Shown here in pieces: positions 54,901-64,000 of a stretch of DNA of 64,000 bases. Below the pieces are notes generated by a model, which did not search any database, had not been told where the DNA came from, and worked only from the letters and a program-made list of their open reading frames with translations. This DNA comes from Thamnaconus septentrionalis (taxonomy: Eukaryota; Chordata; Actinopteri; Tetraodontiformes; Monacanthidae): the NCBI GenBank assembly GCA_009823395.1, contig CM020518.1, forward strand, positions 41,001-105,000. Direction: 5' to 3'. The position numbers were made by a program, and so were the translations under genes. Position 1 is the stretch's first letter; every line of letters begins with the position of its first letter.

Positions 54901-57900
54901 GTATCTTCATTGTCCAGGTTTTGAAGGACCAAACTGTGAGATTGACATCGACGAGTGTGCCGGAAGTCCCTGTGAGAACGACGGCGAGTGTTTCCAGCGT
55001 TCCCAGTGGTCCCACTGGGACCTGGACTGGGAGCCGGACTGGGAGATCAGCTTTGAGGACGCGTCGGGATACGTGTGCCAGTGTCAGCCGGGGTTTGCAG
55101 GTGAATGAACACCAGTCAGTTTTTGTAACATGTTCATATCTTGTTTCCATCATTTTTCCTTCTCTTTGCACGACTTTTTGTTGCTGTATTGAGCAAATTT
55201 ACCCAACGTGGGATTAATAAAGGTGTTCTATTCTATTCTATTCTATCCTCACAAAGCTACTTCAAATTCTTCTCCTTCTAAGTCATAGGTGTCAAACCCT
55301 GGCCTGCGGGCCAAATTTGGGCCCTGCAGTGTAAATTATATTTGGCCCACGAGGCAAAATACAAAATCACTACAAGAGCCAGCAGCCAGCCACTATTATA
55401 CAGCACAACCCTAATACTACAAATCCCAGAATGCTGTGCTGGGTATTTTGGTTTGTTGTATATTGGTTTATTATTATTTTATTTCTAAATGTGATTTCAG
55501 TCTCTGGAAAAAGGTCACTGTTAAATGAAATGAAAAAGAGACATGCAGTTTTTATTTACATTTGATTTATTTTGTAGTTTATTTACATTTGAATTTGGAT
55601 TCTCCACTTGTGCAATATGAAGTCATTGGTTGTCTACAGTATGAAGCTTTGCTTTGCTCCATGTTCAGGTTGTTTGGCTCCATATAAAAAGGTTCAGTGT
55701 TCTATCTGGAGGAAGATCTTTCCAATAAGTATCAGTGTTGGTTGGACTGAGACTTTTGGTCCCAGTTTGAAATCTTGGCGCCACTGAATGAGTTGGACTC
55801 TGCTGCTCTCAGTCTTCTGATAACGTTGACTCCTCCGCCCCCAGGTGAGAACTGCTCGGTGAACATCAACGAGTGCGAGTCTGAACCCTGTCTCAACTGG
55901 GCCACCTGTGAGGACGAGATCAACGGCTTCACCTGTAGCTGCCCTGCCGGCTTTCTGGGTGAGTCTTTGAAAGCATCAGTTCGCTCAGATTAGCATCCAT
56001 CAAAGGGAACTTTCCAACTTCAGGGTTTTACACATATTCACCAGTTTTTCTTGAAGTGAAGATTCATATTTCAACAATAAAACTGAACAACAAAGACCCC
56101 TAATGCTAAATGACATCGTTGTCATGTTTGCCAGATTACAGTGCAAGGGTGCATTTTATCTGCGTTGTCTTTAGTTTTGGATTTATTAAAAAGTAAAGAC
56201 GACGACGAACAAGGCTCTGATTGGTTCCCTGCAGGTGAGCTGTGTGAGGTCAACGTTGACGAATGTGAAAGTCAACCGTGTCAGAACGGAGGCCGGTGCG
56301 AAGACGGCCTAGCGTCCTACACCTGCCGCTGTTCTGACCCGGAACCTGGCGACCTGCCCTGGGGGGGACGCCACTGCCAGGTCCAACTGTCCGGCTGCGT
56401 GGACCACGCCTGCCAGAACGGCGCCACCTGCCTCCCGTGGCTGCGGGGAGGAGAAGGAGGAGAAGAAGAAGAACACGGTCACTCGTGCTCGTGCCCTCCT
56501 GGCTTCTATGACGACCGCTGTTCCACAGGAACCACCTTCTCCTTCTCCACTCCAGGATTCATCCACCTCCAGGTCGTCGAGACGGAGCGGCGCCGCAGGG
56601 ACGTCCAGCGCCGCGTCCATCCGGGTTCGGACCTGCAGCTGCGCTTTCGAACGACCGTACCCAATGCTTTGCTTCTTCTTCAGGGGCGATGAGGAAAATC
56701 ACCTCCTCCTTGAGATCGCTAACCAGGTTCTTCACGCAAAATCCTTTTCTGGCGGCTTCAAACTGGAGGTGACGTTCAGCGGCTCGGTGAGCGACGGAGT
56801 TTGGTGGGACGCTCGTGTTTCTGTCGATGACAAAAGCCTGGTTCTGGTCGTCCAAGGCCACGGCTGCGACGGGGACGCGTGCAAAGTCGTCGACGGTCAC
56901 ACGGAAGAAGCTCTCGTGCCTACTGAAGCGTTCACCGAGACGTATGTAGGTGGCGCACCTGAGCAGCTCTTAAAGCATTCTTTGAGTGGCTCAAACTTCA
57001 TCGGATGTATAGAAGACCTCGTGATCGACTCCACGCCTGTCCTACCCGGAACCCTGCCTGAGGACCAGCTGTACGAGCTGGGGTGCGTGAAGACAGACTG
57101 GTGTGTGCCAGACCCCTGTGGTGGACGTGGGCACTGCGTGGACCTGTGGACCAGCTACCAGTGTGTCTGCCACCGGCCCTTCCGTGGAGAGAGCTGCTCT
57201 GAAGGTAGGCGTCTTTATTCCAGCTAGTCCCAGTATTAAAAACACCAGGTGCCCCCGGCAGCAATAGTCCCAGTGTCCAGTTCAGCATCAGAAACTGAAA
57301 CTGAAATATGATTGGATAAGAAACTCTATTGTAACAATGGAAGCAGCGCCATCTAGTGGGCATAATATCATCACATGACATGAAGAGAACATGGAGAAGA
57401 AGACTATTGTCTGCGCGTGTGTGTGTGTGTGTGTGTGTGGCCAGCAGAGATCATTGACAACATACCAACACATTTAGCGACTGACGGCAATGAAACCATC
57501 ATTTTGTACAAAGAGTTCTTGCATGCAAAACAGGAATACAATGCTTTGAGCTATGAATGTGTATTTTGACTGGCATATTACAACACACAGGTCAGAATTG
57601 ATGAACTACTTTTCCTTTTCTCTTCTGTCCTTACAGAGTTCCCTTCATGGACATATAGCCATGAGGACACATTGAGTTTCAGTACCTACGATATTCCACA
57701 GCTTCACGGGAGCAACTTCAATGTGTCCTTGGTTCTGAGAACGGTTAAACCCGACGGCCTCCTGTTTCAGTTGAGAAGACCCATCGAGGAAGAGGAGGAA
57801 GAGGAGGAATGGGGCGTCTACTTCTCGGTTTACCTAGAAATGGGGCGTGTTTTTGTCAGTTCGCTACCCAACAGCGCCCCCCTGAGTGCTCCAGTTTTCG

Positions 57901-60614
57901 TGAGCACCGGCCAGAGGCAGCTGGTCCAGGTGGAGGTCCAACATGGGAAGGTGATTTTCGAGCACGGAGGCCTTCGCTACGGAATCGGAGAGATCCCTGC
58001 AGTGACTGTTAACAGTGGGGATCGGGCCTATGTTGGTGGACTTCCAGGAAAGGTGGATTCTGCTGCGTGGGGGGGGCACTACAAGGGTTGTCTGCAGGAC
58101 CTTCGCCTAGATTGGGTGCATCTCTTGGTGGATCCCTGGGGAAGCCCTGATGAGATGGACGTGTATCTGTCAAGTGATGCTTCAAACATCACAGACGGCT
58201 GCGTCAGTGACAACGCATGCAAGGTGAAGGAAAAGTGATCGATTCATCCTGATGAAAGTTGCACTCTAGCTAACGTAGTAGCTGTCAGTTGTGAGACTTG
58301 TAGTTCATGAATAGAACAAGGTTTTTATAAACAGATACCTTTATAAAGTACACGTACTACTTGAAACCTGAAAACGCTTTATGTTTAGATTTCCAAAAAT
58401 AGAAAACAAAAAAGCCTTGATTCATGTCCTTCACAACAACAACCATCATAAGATCACATGTCAACGATAAGAGGGAATGGCTCTGCTCACACCCCTGGGT
58501 TGAAGTCACATGACGTCTCAACCTTATGCTCATTTTTGCAGGTGGAGCCTTGTCTGAATGGAGGAGAATGCACCGTCACATTTAATGACTTCACCTGCTC
58601 CTGTCCAGTGGACCACACTGGCAAGACGTGTGAAACCAGAGTGTGGTGTGTCAGTGATCCTTGTGTCACTGGTGGTCAGTGTGTGGACCTCCCTGACGGA
58701 TATGAATGTAAGATCATCTGCCAAACAAAGCATGAGCCCGCTGTTGTCATCGATCTAAAACAATATGTCAGGAGGCGGTCGACAAGACTTTGTTAGATAT
58801 GAACAACAAAGAAGCACAAGGAAGAAGGAAGCTGAATCCCAAGCTGAGTCAAGCACCTTGTGCCTTCTGCTCCAAGAACAACAGCAAAAGTTAGAATTAC
58901 ACTGCTACTAGGTACTCACCTTCTAGGTACCAAGAACAACAGCAAAAGTGTAAATAGGTACTGACACTCAGCTAGGCGTACTAGGTACTCACTAGGCGTA
59001 CTAGGTACTAGGTACTGACTAGGCGTACTCAGTACTGACTAGGCGTACTAGACTGCCCGTGTTGGCATGTACACTCGTCTCAGCCAGTGTATGGCATCTG
59101 ATTTTCTCATTTATGTCATGACACCTTTGATAGTTATTTTAAATATACAGACCTGGTTTAAGATCATTAAACTATTGGTGAAGAGATGATTTTTGAACCC
59201 TAAAAGTAAAAGCAGAGACATCAATACACTTAAATCAGTTTTTCATTGTTTTGTTTTGTGTTTCCACAGGTTTGTACAGCGCCACCTTTGACAACGACCC
59301 CGTCCGCTACAGTGCCGGAGGCTCCCTGACCAAACCCGTCTCGGACATATACATGGAGCTGCGCACTCGTTCAGAGAACGCGGTGCTGCTGAGGGCTTCG
59401 TGGGCCACGGACCTGCTGATGGTCAGCCTGCTGGACTCTTCGGTCAGGGTGGACATTCACGTTAGCGACAGGGCCGAGACCTTGGCCTTCTCGGGGGTTC
59501 GCAGAGTGGCTGACGGCTTGTGGCATCGTATCAACATCTCAACCGGCGAGCAGGGCCGCAAATCTGCCGCTTGGCTCATTTCCGTGGACGGGATCACGGA
59601 TGCCAGTAGTCTGCCTCAGCGCGCCGGGAGTGTGAACTTCCTCAACCAGAAGGGGGCCACGCTGACCGTCGCTGAGAGCTTCACCGGCTGCTTGGGTACG
59701 ATCCGAGTAGGCGGGGTCTACCTTCCCTTTGTGGACGACTTCAAAGCACCTCAGTTATCTCAATTTTATCCCGATGAAAAACCAAGGATTGATCTGGGCT
59801 GCACCAGCGCACCTGTTTGTGACCCGGATCCTTGTCTGAACGGAGCCACGTGCGAGGACATTTTCAACAAATTCAACTGTGCGTGCGACTCGGGTTGGGA
59901 GGGAGAGGCTTGCGAGACGGACACTGATGATTGTGTGTCTCAGCCTTGTGTTCATGGAAGCTGTCAGGATCATCTGGGTGGCTTTGAGTGCCAGTGCCCC
60001 CCGGGCTACGCTGGACCACTGTGTGACGTGGACATTGACGATTGTGCACATCACGCCTGCGAGCACGGAGGAACCTGCGAGGACGGACTCAACCGTTACA
60101 CCTGTGTCTGTCCCAAAGACTACCGGGGTCCACTCTGCCAGTGAGTTCTCACTAAGCCATTTCACTGCACTGCTTTAACATGTACACTGTAAACACGCTG
60201 TAGCGGACACATCTTCCATTCTAATGCAAAACAACAACAACAACAACAATAATGCAAAACAACAACAACAACAAAGCAAAAGTATTCAGCGTGGCAGTGC
60301 TGATACCATCTGAAGTGGAGTTAAGTTTGTTCACAGATGTACGCAGTTGTACGCTTGTTGAACCAGTGTTCTCGGCTTCTTCTCCACCAGGTGGAAATAC
60401 CCCCCCATACAGTGCGGTGAAGATTTGCAGTGTGTGAATGATGGGATCTGCAACGACGGGCTGTGGGGAGCCAACTGTACCTGCATGCCAGGTTTCACAG
60501 GCAGCAGGTCAGCTGGTTTTGCTTGATTGTGTAATGACATGTGATTATACACTGGGGTGACGCTGGTTAGCACCACTGCCTCACACCAAGAAGGTCCTGA
60601 GGTTTGATCCCAGG

Positions 60615-60668
<54 letters not shown>

Positions 60669-62251
60669 CTCTCCACGTTCTCTGGCTTCTTCCCACAGTC
60701 TAACAACATGCATGTGAGGCAAACTGGAAGCCGTAGGTGTGTGTGACGGTGCAAATTGTAATTTCAATATATTTGTCCTTCTTTGTGGGCCTATAATAAT
60801 AATGATGTAGCTTTTTGACAGGTGGGGTCACAGTGGGTTGTTAAATGTGCCAGAGGGGGGCAGCGGAGCAGTAGCAGGTGGATGCAGTGTTTGGAGTTGT
60901 GTAAATAATATCATATGTGGACGACTTTGTTACAATGCACGGCCATACAAATAGTTGAACTGAATCTAACTGATTTAATTCATTTCTTCATGTTTGCAGT
61001 CAGCTGTTGTGTCTTATGTTTACGCTCTGTTCCAACAGCGGCCAGTTATTTTGTTTTGTGTTGCAGATGTGAGACAGAGATTAACGAGTGTGAGTCTAAT
61101 CCCTGTCAAAACGGCGCTTCCTGTCTGGATCGATTCAACATGTTTGTGTGCGACTGTCCTCCAGGATTCAGCGGCGCCACCTGTGACTCTAACGTATGTT
61201 TTTGTTTAGAAATATATTTTACATAATAGACATAAAAAGCGGTGGGCGACACGGTGGCACAGTGGTTAGCGCTGCTGCCTCACAGCAAGAAGGTCGTGGG
61301 TTCGATTCCGGGTCGCGGGCCTGGGACCTTTCTGTGTGGAGTTTGCATGTTCTCCCCGTGTCTGCGTGGGTTCTCTCCGGGTTCTCCGGCTTCCTCCCAC
61401 ACTCCAAAAACATGCATGTGAGGTCAATTGAACATACTAAATTGTCCGTAGGTGTGCATGTGAGTGTGAATGGTTGTCTGTCTCTATGTGGCCCTGCGAT
61501 GAACTGGCCACTTGTCCAGGGTGTCACCCTGCCTTCGCCCTAAGACAGCCGGGAGGGGCTCCAGCAGACCCCCGTGACCCTGAACAGGAATAAGCGGGTA
61601 TAGAAGATGAATGGATGAATGACATAAAAAGCAGCAAATATACACAAAAAGCAACCACAGATTTACACTGTGTGCAAAATTATTATGCAAGTCTCATTTT
61701 CATGAACATCATAAGAGAGTGAATACATTTTTTTAAATGCGCAGTTGACATAATGTTTATCAAATTATGATTAAATACTATTAATTTATCATATTAAAAA
61801 TAATTCAGGCAAATTCTGCAAAAAAAATTGGGTGCCGAATTGATCATGAAATGTGGTTGTTGCCACTTTAACATAAAGGTAAATATTTCTTTATTGATAG
61901 TCACTTCTGGACAGCAGCCCTCTGGCACAACTTGCCATTTGCCAACTTGTCATTTGTCGCAACTGTTGTAAACACAACAGACGCTTTTAATAACCGGGAT
62001 CGTCTTTTTTTGACATTCCATTTTTGCAGAAACAGGCCCACAGGCAGGGGGCGCACTGGCTGACAGTGGCCGTCCCGCTGCTGTGTTTGTGTGCGCTGAT
62101 GGCGGTGGTGGGCTCCACCTACATGGTGCTGACGGCCAGGAAGAAGCGTCAGTCGGAGGGAGTTTACAGCCCCAGCGCTCAGGAGGTGGCTGGAGCTCGG
62201 CTGGAGATGGACAGCATGCTGAAGGTTCCGCCAGAGGAAAGACTCATCTGA
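51921..62251 (+). CDS. crb2: Crumbs homolog 2, apical polarity transmembrane protein (12 exons; signal-peptide exon not seen; one frameshift)
   Basis: Crumbs sets apical identity in epithelia and photoreceptors through PALS1/PATJ and PAR6 (family knowledge). Exons: 51921-52613, 53665-53860, 54589-54728, 54918-55100, 55845-55958, 56235-57204, 57637-58223, 58542-58707, 59270-60140, 60391-60507, 61067-61193, 62030-62251 (stop TGA 62249-62251). Order: 13 EGF-like repeats, many with the Ca-binding DxDECxS signature; LamG1; EGF; LamG2; EGF and a partial EGF; LamG3; five EGFs; a transmembrane helix ([20 protein letters not shown]); a 37-residue tail ending EERLI. The tail (KRQSEG..., [14 protein letters not shown]) is CRB2-type, not CRB1-type. 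About 1,460 residues are encoded once one surplus base is discounted. In exon 56235-57204 the frame breaks near 56678, giving a stop at 56690-56692. The first acceptor could instead be at 51936, which leaves the phase unchanged. Whether this is crb2a or crb2b cannot be decided. Confidence 0.95.
52770..53140 (+). mobile_element. SINE with tRNA-like head and L2-type tail
   Basis: 5'-shortened copy in the crb2 intron after exon 51921-52613. It has CAAGAAGGTCGTGGGTTCGA (box B), TTTGCATGTTCTCCCGTGTC, AACTGGCGACTTGTCCAGGG and a tail of GAATGAATGAATGAATGG. Confidence 0.7.
54121..54560 (-). mobile_element. hAT-like dispersed element, family B, inverted
   Basis: Reverse copy: its terminus is the complement of GAGGTGCCAAACTCTGGCCC near 54550. 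The internal part reads GGAACAAAGCAAAGCTTCAT, complement of the 33.5-kb copy. It lies in the crb2 intron between exons 53665-53860 and 54589-54728 and ends about 30 bp before the latter. Confidence 0.65.
55287..55750 (+). mobile_element. hAT-like dispersed element, family B
   Basis: Begins AGGTGTCAAACCCTGGCCTG and contains CAAATCCCAGAATGCTGTGC, GGTATTTTGGTTTGTTG, CTTTGCTTTGCTCCATG and TATAAAAAGGTTCAGTG. It is collinear with the copy at 33183-33690. It lies in a crb2 intron, sense to the gene. Confidence 0.7.
60555..60770 (+). mobile_element. Degenerate SINE copy with an internal TG microsatellite
   Basis: GGTTAGCACCACTGCCTCAC, CAAGAAGGTCCTGAGGTTTG and ACATGCATGTGAGG match the SINE head and middle, but a TG repeat (60618-60667) has grown within it and the tail is missing. 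It lies in a crb2 intron. Confidence 0.55.
61246..61620 (+). mobile_element. SINE with tRNA-like head and L2-type tail, full-length copy
   Basis: Best preserved copy, in the last crb2 intron. It starts GGCGACACGGTGGCACAGTG, with box B GGGTTCGATTCC, and ends GGGTATAGAAGATGAATGGA. Near-identity to the copies at 39545 and 52770 suggests fairly recent activity. Confidence 0.75.
62030..62251 (+). other. crb2: crb2 terminal exon: transmembrane helix and cytoplasmic polarity tail
   Basis: The last exon starts after TTTTTGCAG at 62029. It encodes a hydrophobic helix, a basic stop-transfer RKKRQ, the juxtamembrane FERM-binding stretch (SEGVYSPS) and the PDZ-binding C-terminus ERLI. Known Crumbs tails read GTY in the FERM-binding stretch; here the codon at 62161-62163 is GTT, so the residue is valine. 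The ERLI end and the conserved [13 protein letters not shown] block are intact, so PALS1 binding should be preserved. Confidence 0.95.
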
Positions 62252-62310
62252 TCTGACAACACCAGGAGGTGCAACTGCACTACGCCACAACTAGACAAGG
62301 CCTCACTCTA

Positions 62311-62400
62311 GATCAGGGGGTGCCAAACTCTGGCCCGTGGGCCAAATTTGGCCCCGCAGTCTCATAATATTTTGACAGAGTTTGACAGCTGCGGTTTGGA
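62311..62400 (+). mobile_element. hAT-like family B 5' terminus fragment
   Basis: CAGGGGGTGCCAAACTCTGG then CCCGTGGGCCAAATTTGGCC, matching the ends of the family B copies; only the terminus is present. It is about 60 bp after the crb2 stop codon. Confidence 0.5.
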
Positions 62401-63010
62401 TGATGGTCTGAGGGTCTGGTACTTTGCTGCTGCTGCTGCTCTCATCCCCTAATGTCAACTATGTATCTATACCAGGCAGTGAAGCACAGGCCCATGGACC
62501 TTAGTCAGTCTCATTACTATCAATAATAATGTATCCAGAATCACGCAAATTGTGATATTCATTGACAAAAATGGCCATTTGCTAGCTAGCCTATAGGGGG
62601 CAGTCTGGACTCACCTTCTCATCAACATGCAGCTGAGCTAGATGGTCCAATGAGGTCATTTATTTCAACAGGAAGGCCACTTTAATTATAAGTGACTCAT
62701 AAATGACCTCCATAATGACCACATGATGTTGGCTATTCCAACTGCACTACTGTCGTTATTCCGATGCTAATATTACTGTTAAAAAGTTTCAATTAGTGTG
62801 TTCTAAAAATGCACATCCGGCATCAATGTATGAATGATCTCAGAGACTTGATGCTGTGTCATGTATATGTTGTCTTCACGTGTTATCTGTTGTGTTGGTT
62901 TCTTGTTTAGTTGCATCTTAAGTGCAATGAAATAGTGTAACAGTGCCATGCACTGTAGAGCTAATATATTAAACTAAAAATGACATCATGGACAGATCTT
63001 TGTCTATGGC

Positions 63011-63445
63011 AGGCATGGGCAAACTACGCCCCGGGGGCCATATGTGGACCGTTTAGCTTTTTAATCCGGCCCTCTGAACTTGAAGAAATGATATCAACAG
63101 TCAGTCAGTCATCAAACAGCTGTGTTTTCTCCATGTTTCAGTGTTTTCAGAGTCATTTCAATAAAGAGCTCAACACCCTGGTGGTTCTGGGTGGTACTGG
63201 ATGGTTCTGGGTGGTTCTAGGAGCTGGACACCCTGGTGGGGCTTCGAAGACACTGATTTGGTTGCAACTTTACTTTGCTTCATTTTCCATTGACATTACA
63301 GCAACATGTCTTCTCCATGATATCCCAGGATACATTGTTTCCTCCTATGAGGTGGCTCACCAGAACACTGCATCCATCTGCTGCTGCTCCGCTACCCCCC
63401 TCTGACACACTGTAGAACCCACTGTGGCCCCACCAGTCAAACATT
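63011..63445 (+). mobile_element. hAT-like dispersed element, family A copy 3
   Basis: Begins GGCATGGGCAAACTACG and runs to CCACTGTGGCCCCACCAGTC. It is collinear with the copies at 329-720 and 7886-8410, with a short GGTTCTGGGT run at 63182-63222. It sits in the presumed crb2 3' UTR and supplies an AATAAA inside the element. Confidence 0.75.
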
Positions 63446-64000
63446 TGGACCACAGCTGTTCTAAGCTGTTATTTTTTTGTGTGTGTTTTATTTGCTGGAA
63501 AAGTTAACGGCTGCCACAATTCAACTAAAAACTACAAATGTGGACGCACTCAGTGAAGGAAAATGATTCATTTTATACAACTGTATTTTGACAACTGTTG
63601 TGTGTTGTCGCATGTGTTTGGCAGAATAAAAACCATAGAGGAGTAAAAGCTTCTAGTACCTTGAACTCTGCGACTGAAAAGCACCTCTGTGGCATCAAGC
63701 TAACTGTGCTAACATGCTATGGGGAGATGAATACTGAAACAGTGACAAAAAGCTGGTTACCAAGTCAACGAAAAGTCAATTTAATGTTTACCAAGACAAC
63801 ACACCGACTTTAACAATGTAATTCTGTGTCAGCAGAAACAGTTGTAAATCTAAATACATGTGGTAGTTGTTTTTGAAATAATAATAATTTTTCTTCTGCC
63901 TGATGTCTTGACGGTACTCCACTGTTGAATGTTGCTTTTTCACGTTTGCTTTTTTTCAAGTGTTATATGTTCCGTGATGCAACGACCCTATAGAGATCAT

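Larger units (their letters stand above)
62252..63630 (+). other. crb2: Probable 3' UTR of crb2
   Basis: No coding sequence follows the stop codon at 62251. A hAT-like fragment lies at 62311-62400 and a longer hAT-like copy at 63011-63445. AATAAA occurs at 63625-63630 as a possible polyadenylation signal; another AATAAA (63162-63167) belongs to the repeat. The true cleavage site cannot be told from sequence. Confidence 0.4.

Noticed and set aside
51921..62251. Calling crb2 a pseudogene because of the frameshift
   Set aside because: Every other exon and splice site is intact and the conserved tail is preserved, so a sequencing error or rare allele is more likely.

Overview
This is a vertebrate nuclear genome segment, almost certainly from a ray-finned (teleost) fish. 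All protein-coding genes are split by canonical GT-AG introns, introns are short, and simple repeats are dense. The dispersed repeats (hAT-like DNA transposon remnants, a tRNA-headed SINE with an L2-type tail, a LINE fragment) are of types common in teleosts. The four genes recognised correspond to human genes SPTAN1, SCAI, FBXW2 and CRB2, all on chromosome arm 9q, so the window is a compact piece of that conserved linkage group. The species cannot be fixed from sequence alone.

Layout. 1-21.6 kb, reverse strand: alpha-II spectrin (sptan1), with a presumed 5' untranslated exon near 21.52 kb, start codon at 16552 and 34 coding exons down to 818. The gene runs off the left edge with roughly the last third missing. 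21.7-26.8 kb: no coding sequence, probably the scai 3' UTR plus intergenic DNA and microsatellites. 26.8-38.9 kb, reverse: scai, 16 coding exons (567 codons), with several large minisatellites in its introns. 39-41.2 kb: repeats and the fbxw2 3' region. 41.25-44.16 kb, reverse: fbxw2, seven coding exons (470 codons), with 5' UTR exon and promoter near 44.9 kb. 45-51.9 kb: non-coding, with a GATA-type microsatellite, a GCAGCAGTGG minisatellite and dispersed repeats. 51.92-62.25 kb, forward: crumbs homolog 2 (crb2), twelve exons from the first EGF repeat to the ERLI C-terminus; its signal-peptide exon was not found. 62.3-64 kb: crb2 3' UTR and a hAT-like copy.

Exon boundaries were set by eye from splice signals and protein homology. 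The summed lengths divide by three for sptan1 (4,764 nt), scai (1,704 nt) and fbxw2 (1,413 nt). crb2 fits only if one extra base near 56678 is discounted, which is a real or assembly frameshift in its first laminin-G domain.

The genes do not form a pathway. Spectrin (membrane skeleton) and Crumbs (apical polarity) both act at the epithelial cortex. SCAI is a nuclear MRTF/SRF cofactor that responds to actin state. FBXW2 is an SCF ubiquitin-ligase receptor. The most interesting signals are the crb2 frameshift, a valine replacing the conserved aPKC-target threonine in the Crumbs tail, scai 3' splice sites made of very long UG repeats, a cluster of in-frame micro-exons covering the spectrin calpain/caspase/calmodulin region, a higher-order minisatellite in scai, a perfect 27-bp inverted repeat in sptan1, and a duplicated fbxw2 C-terminus. 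No convincing new gene system was found.
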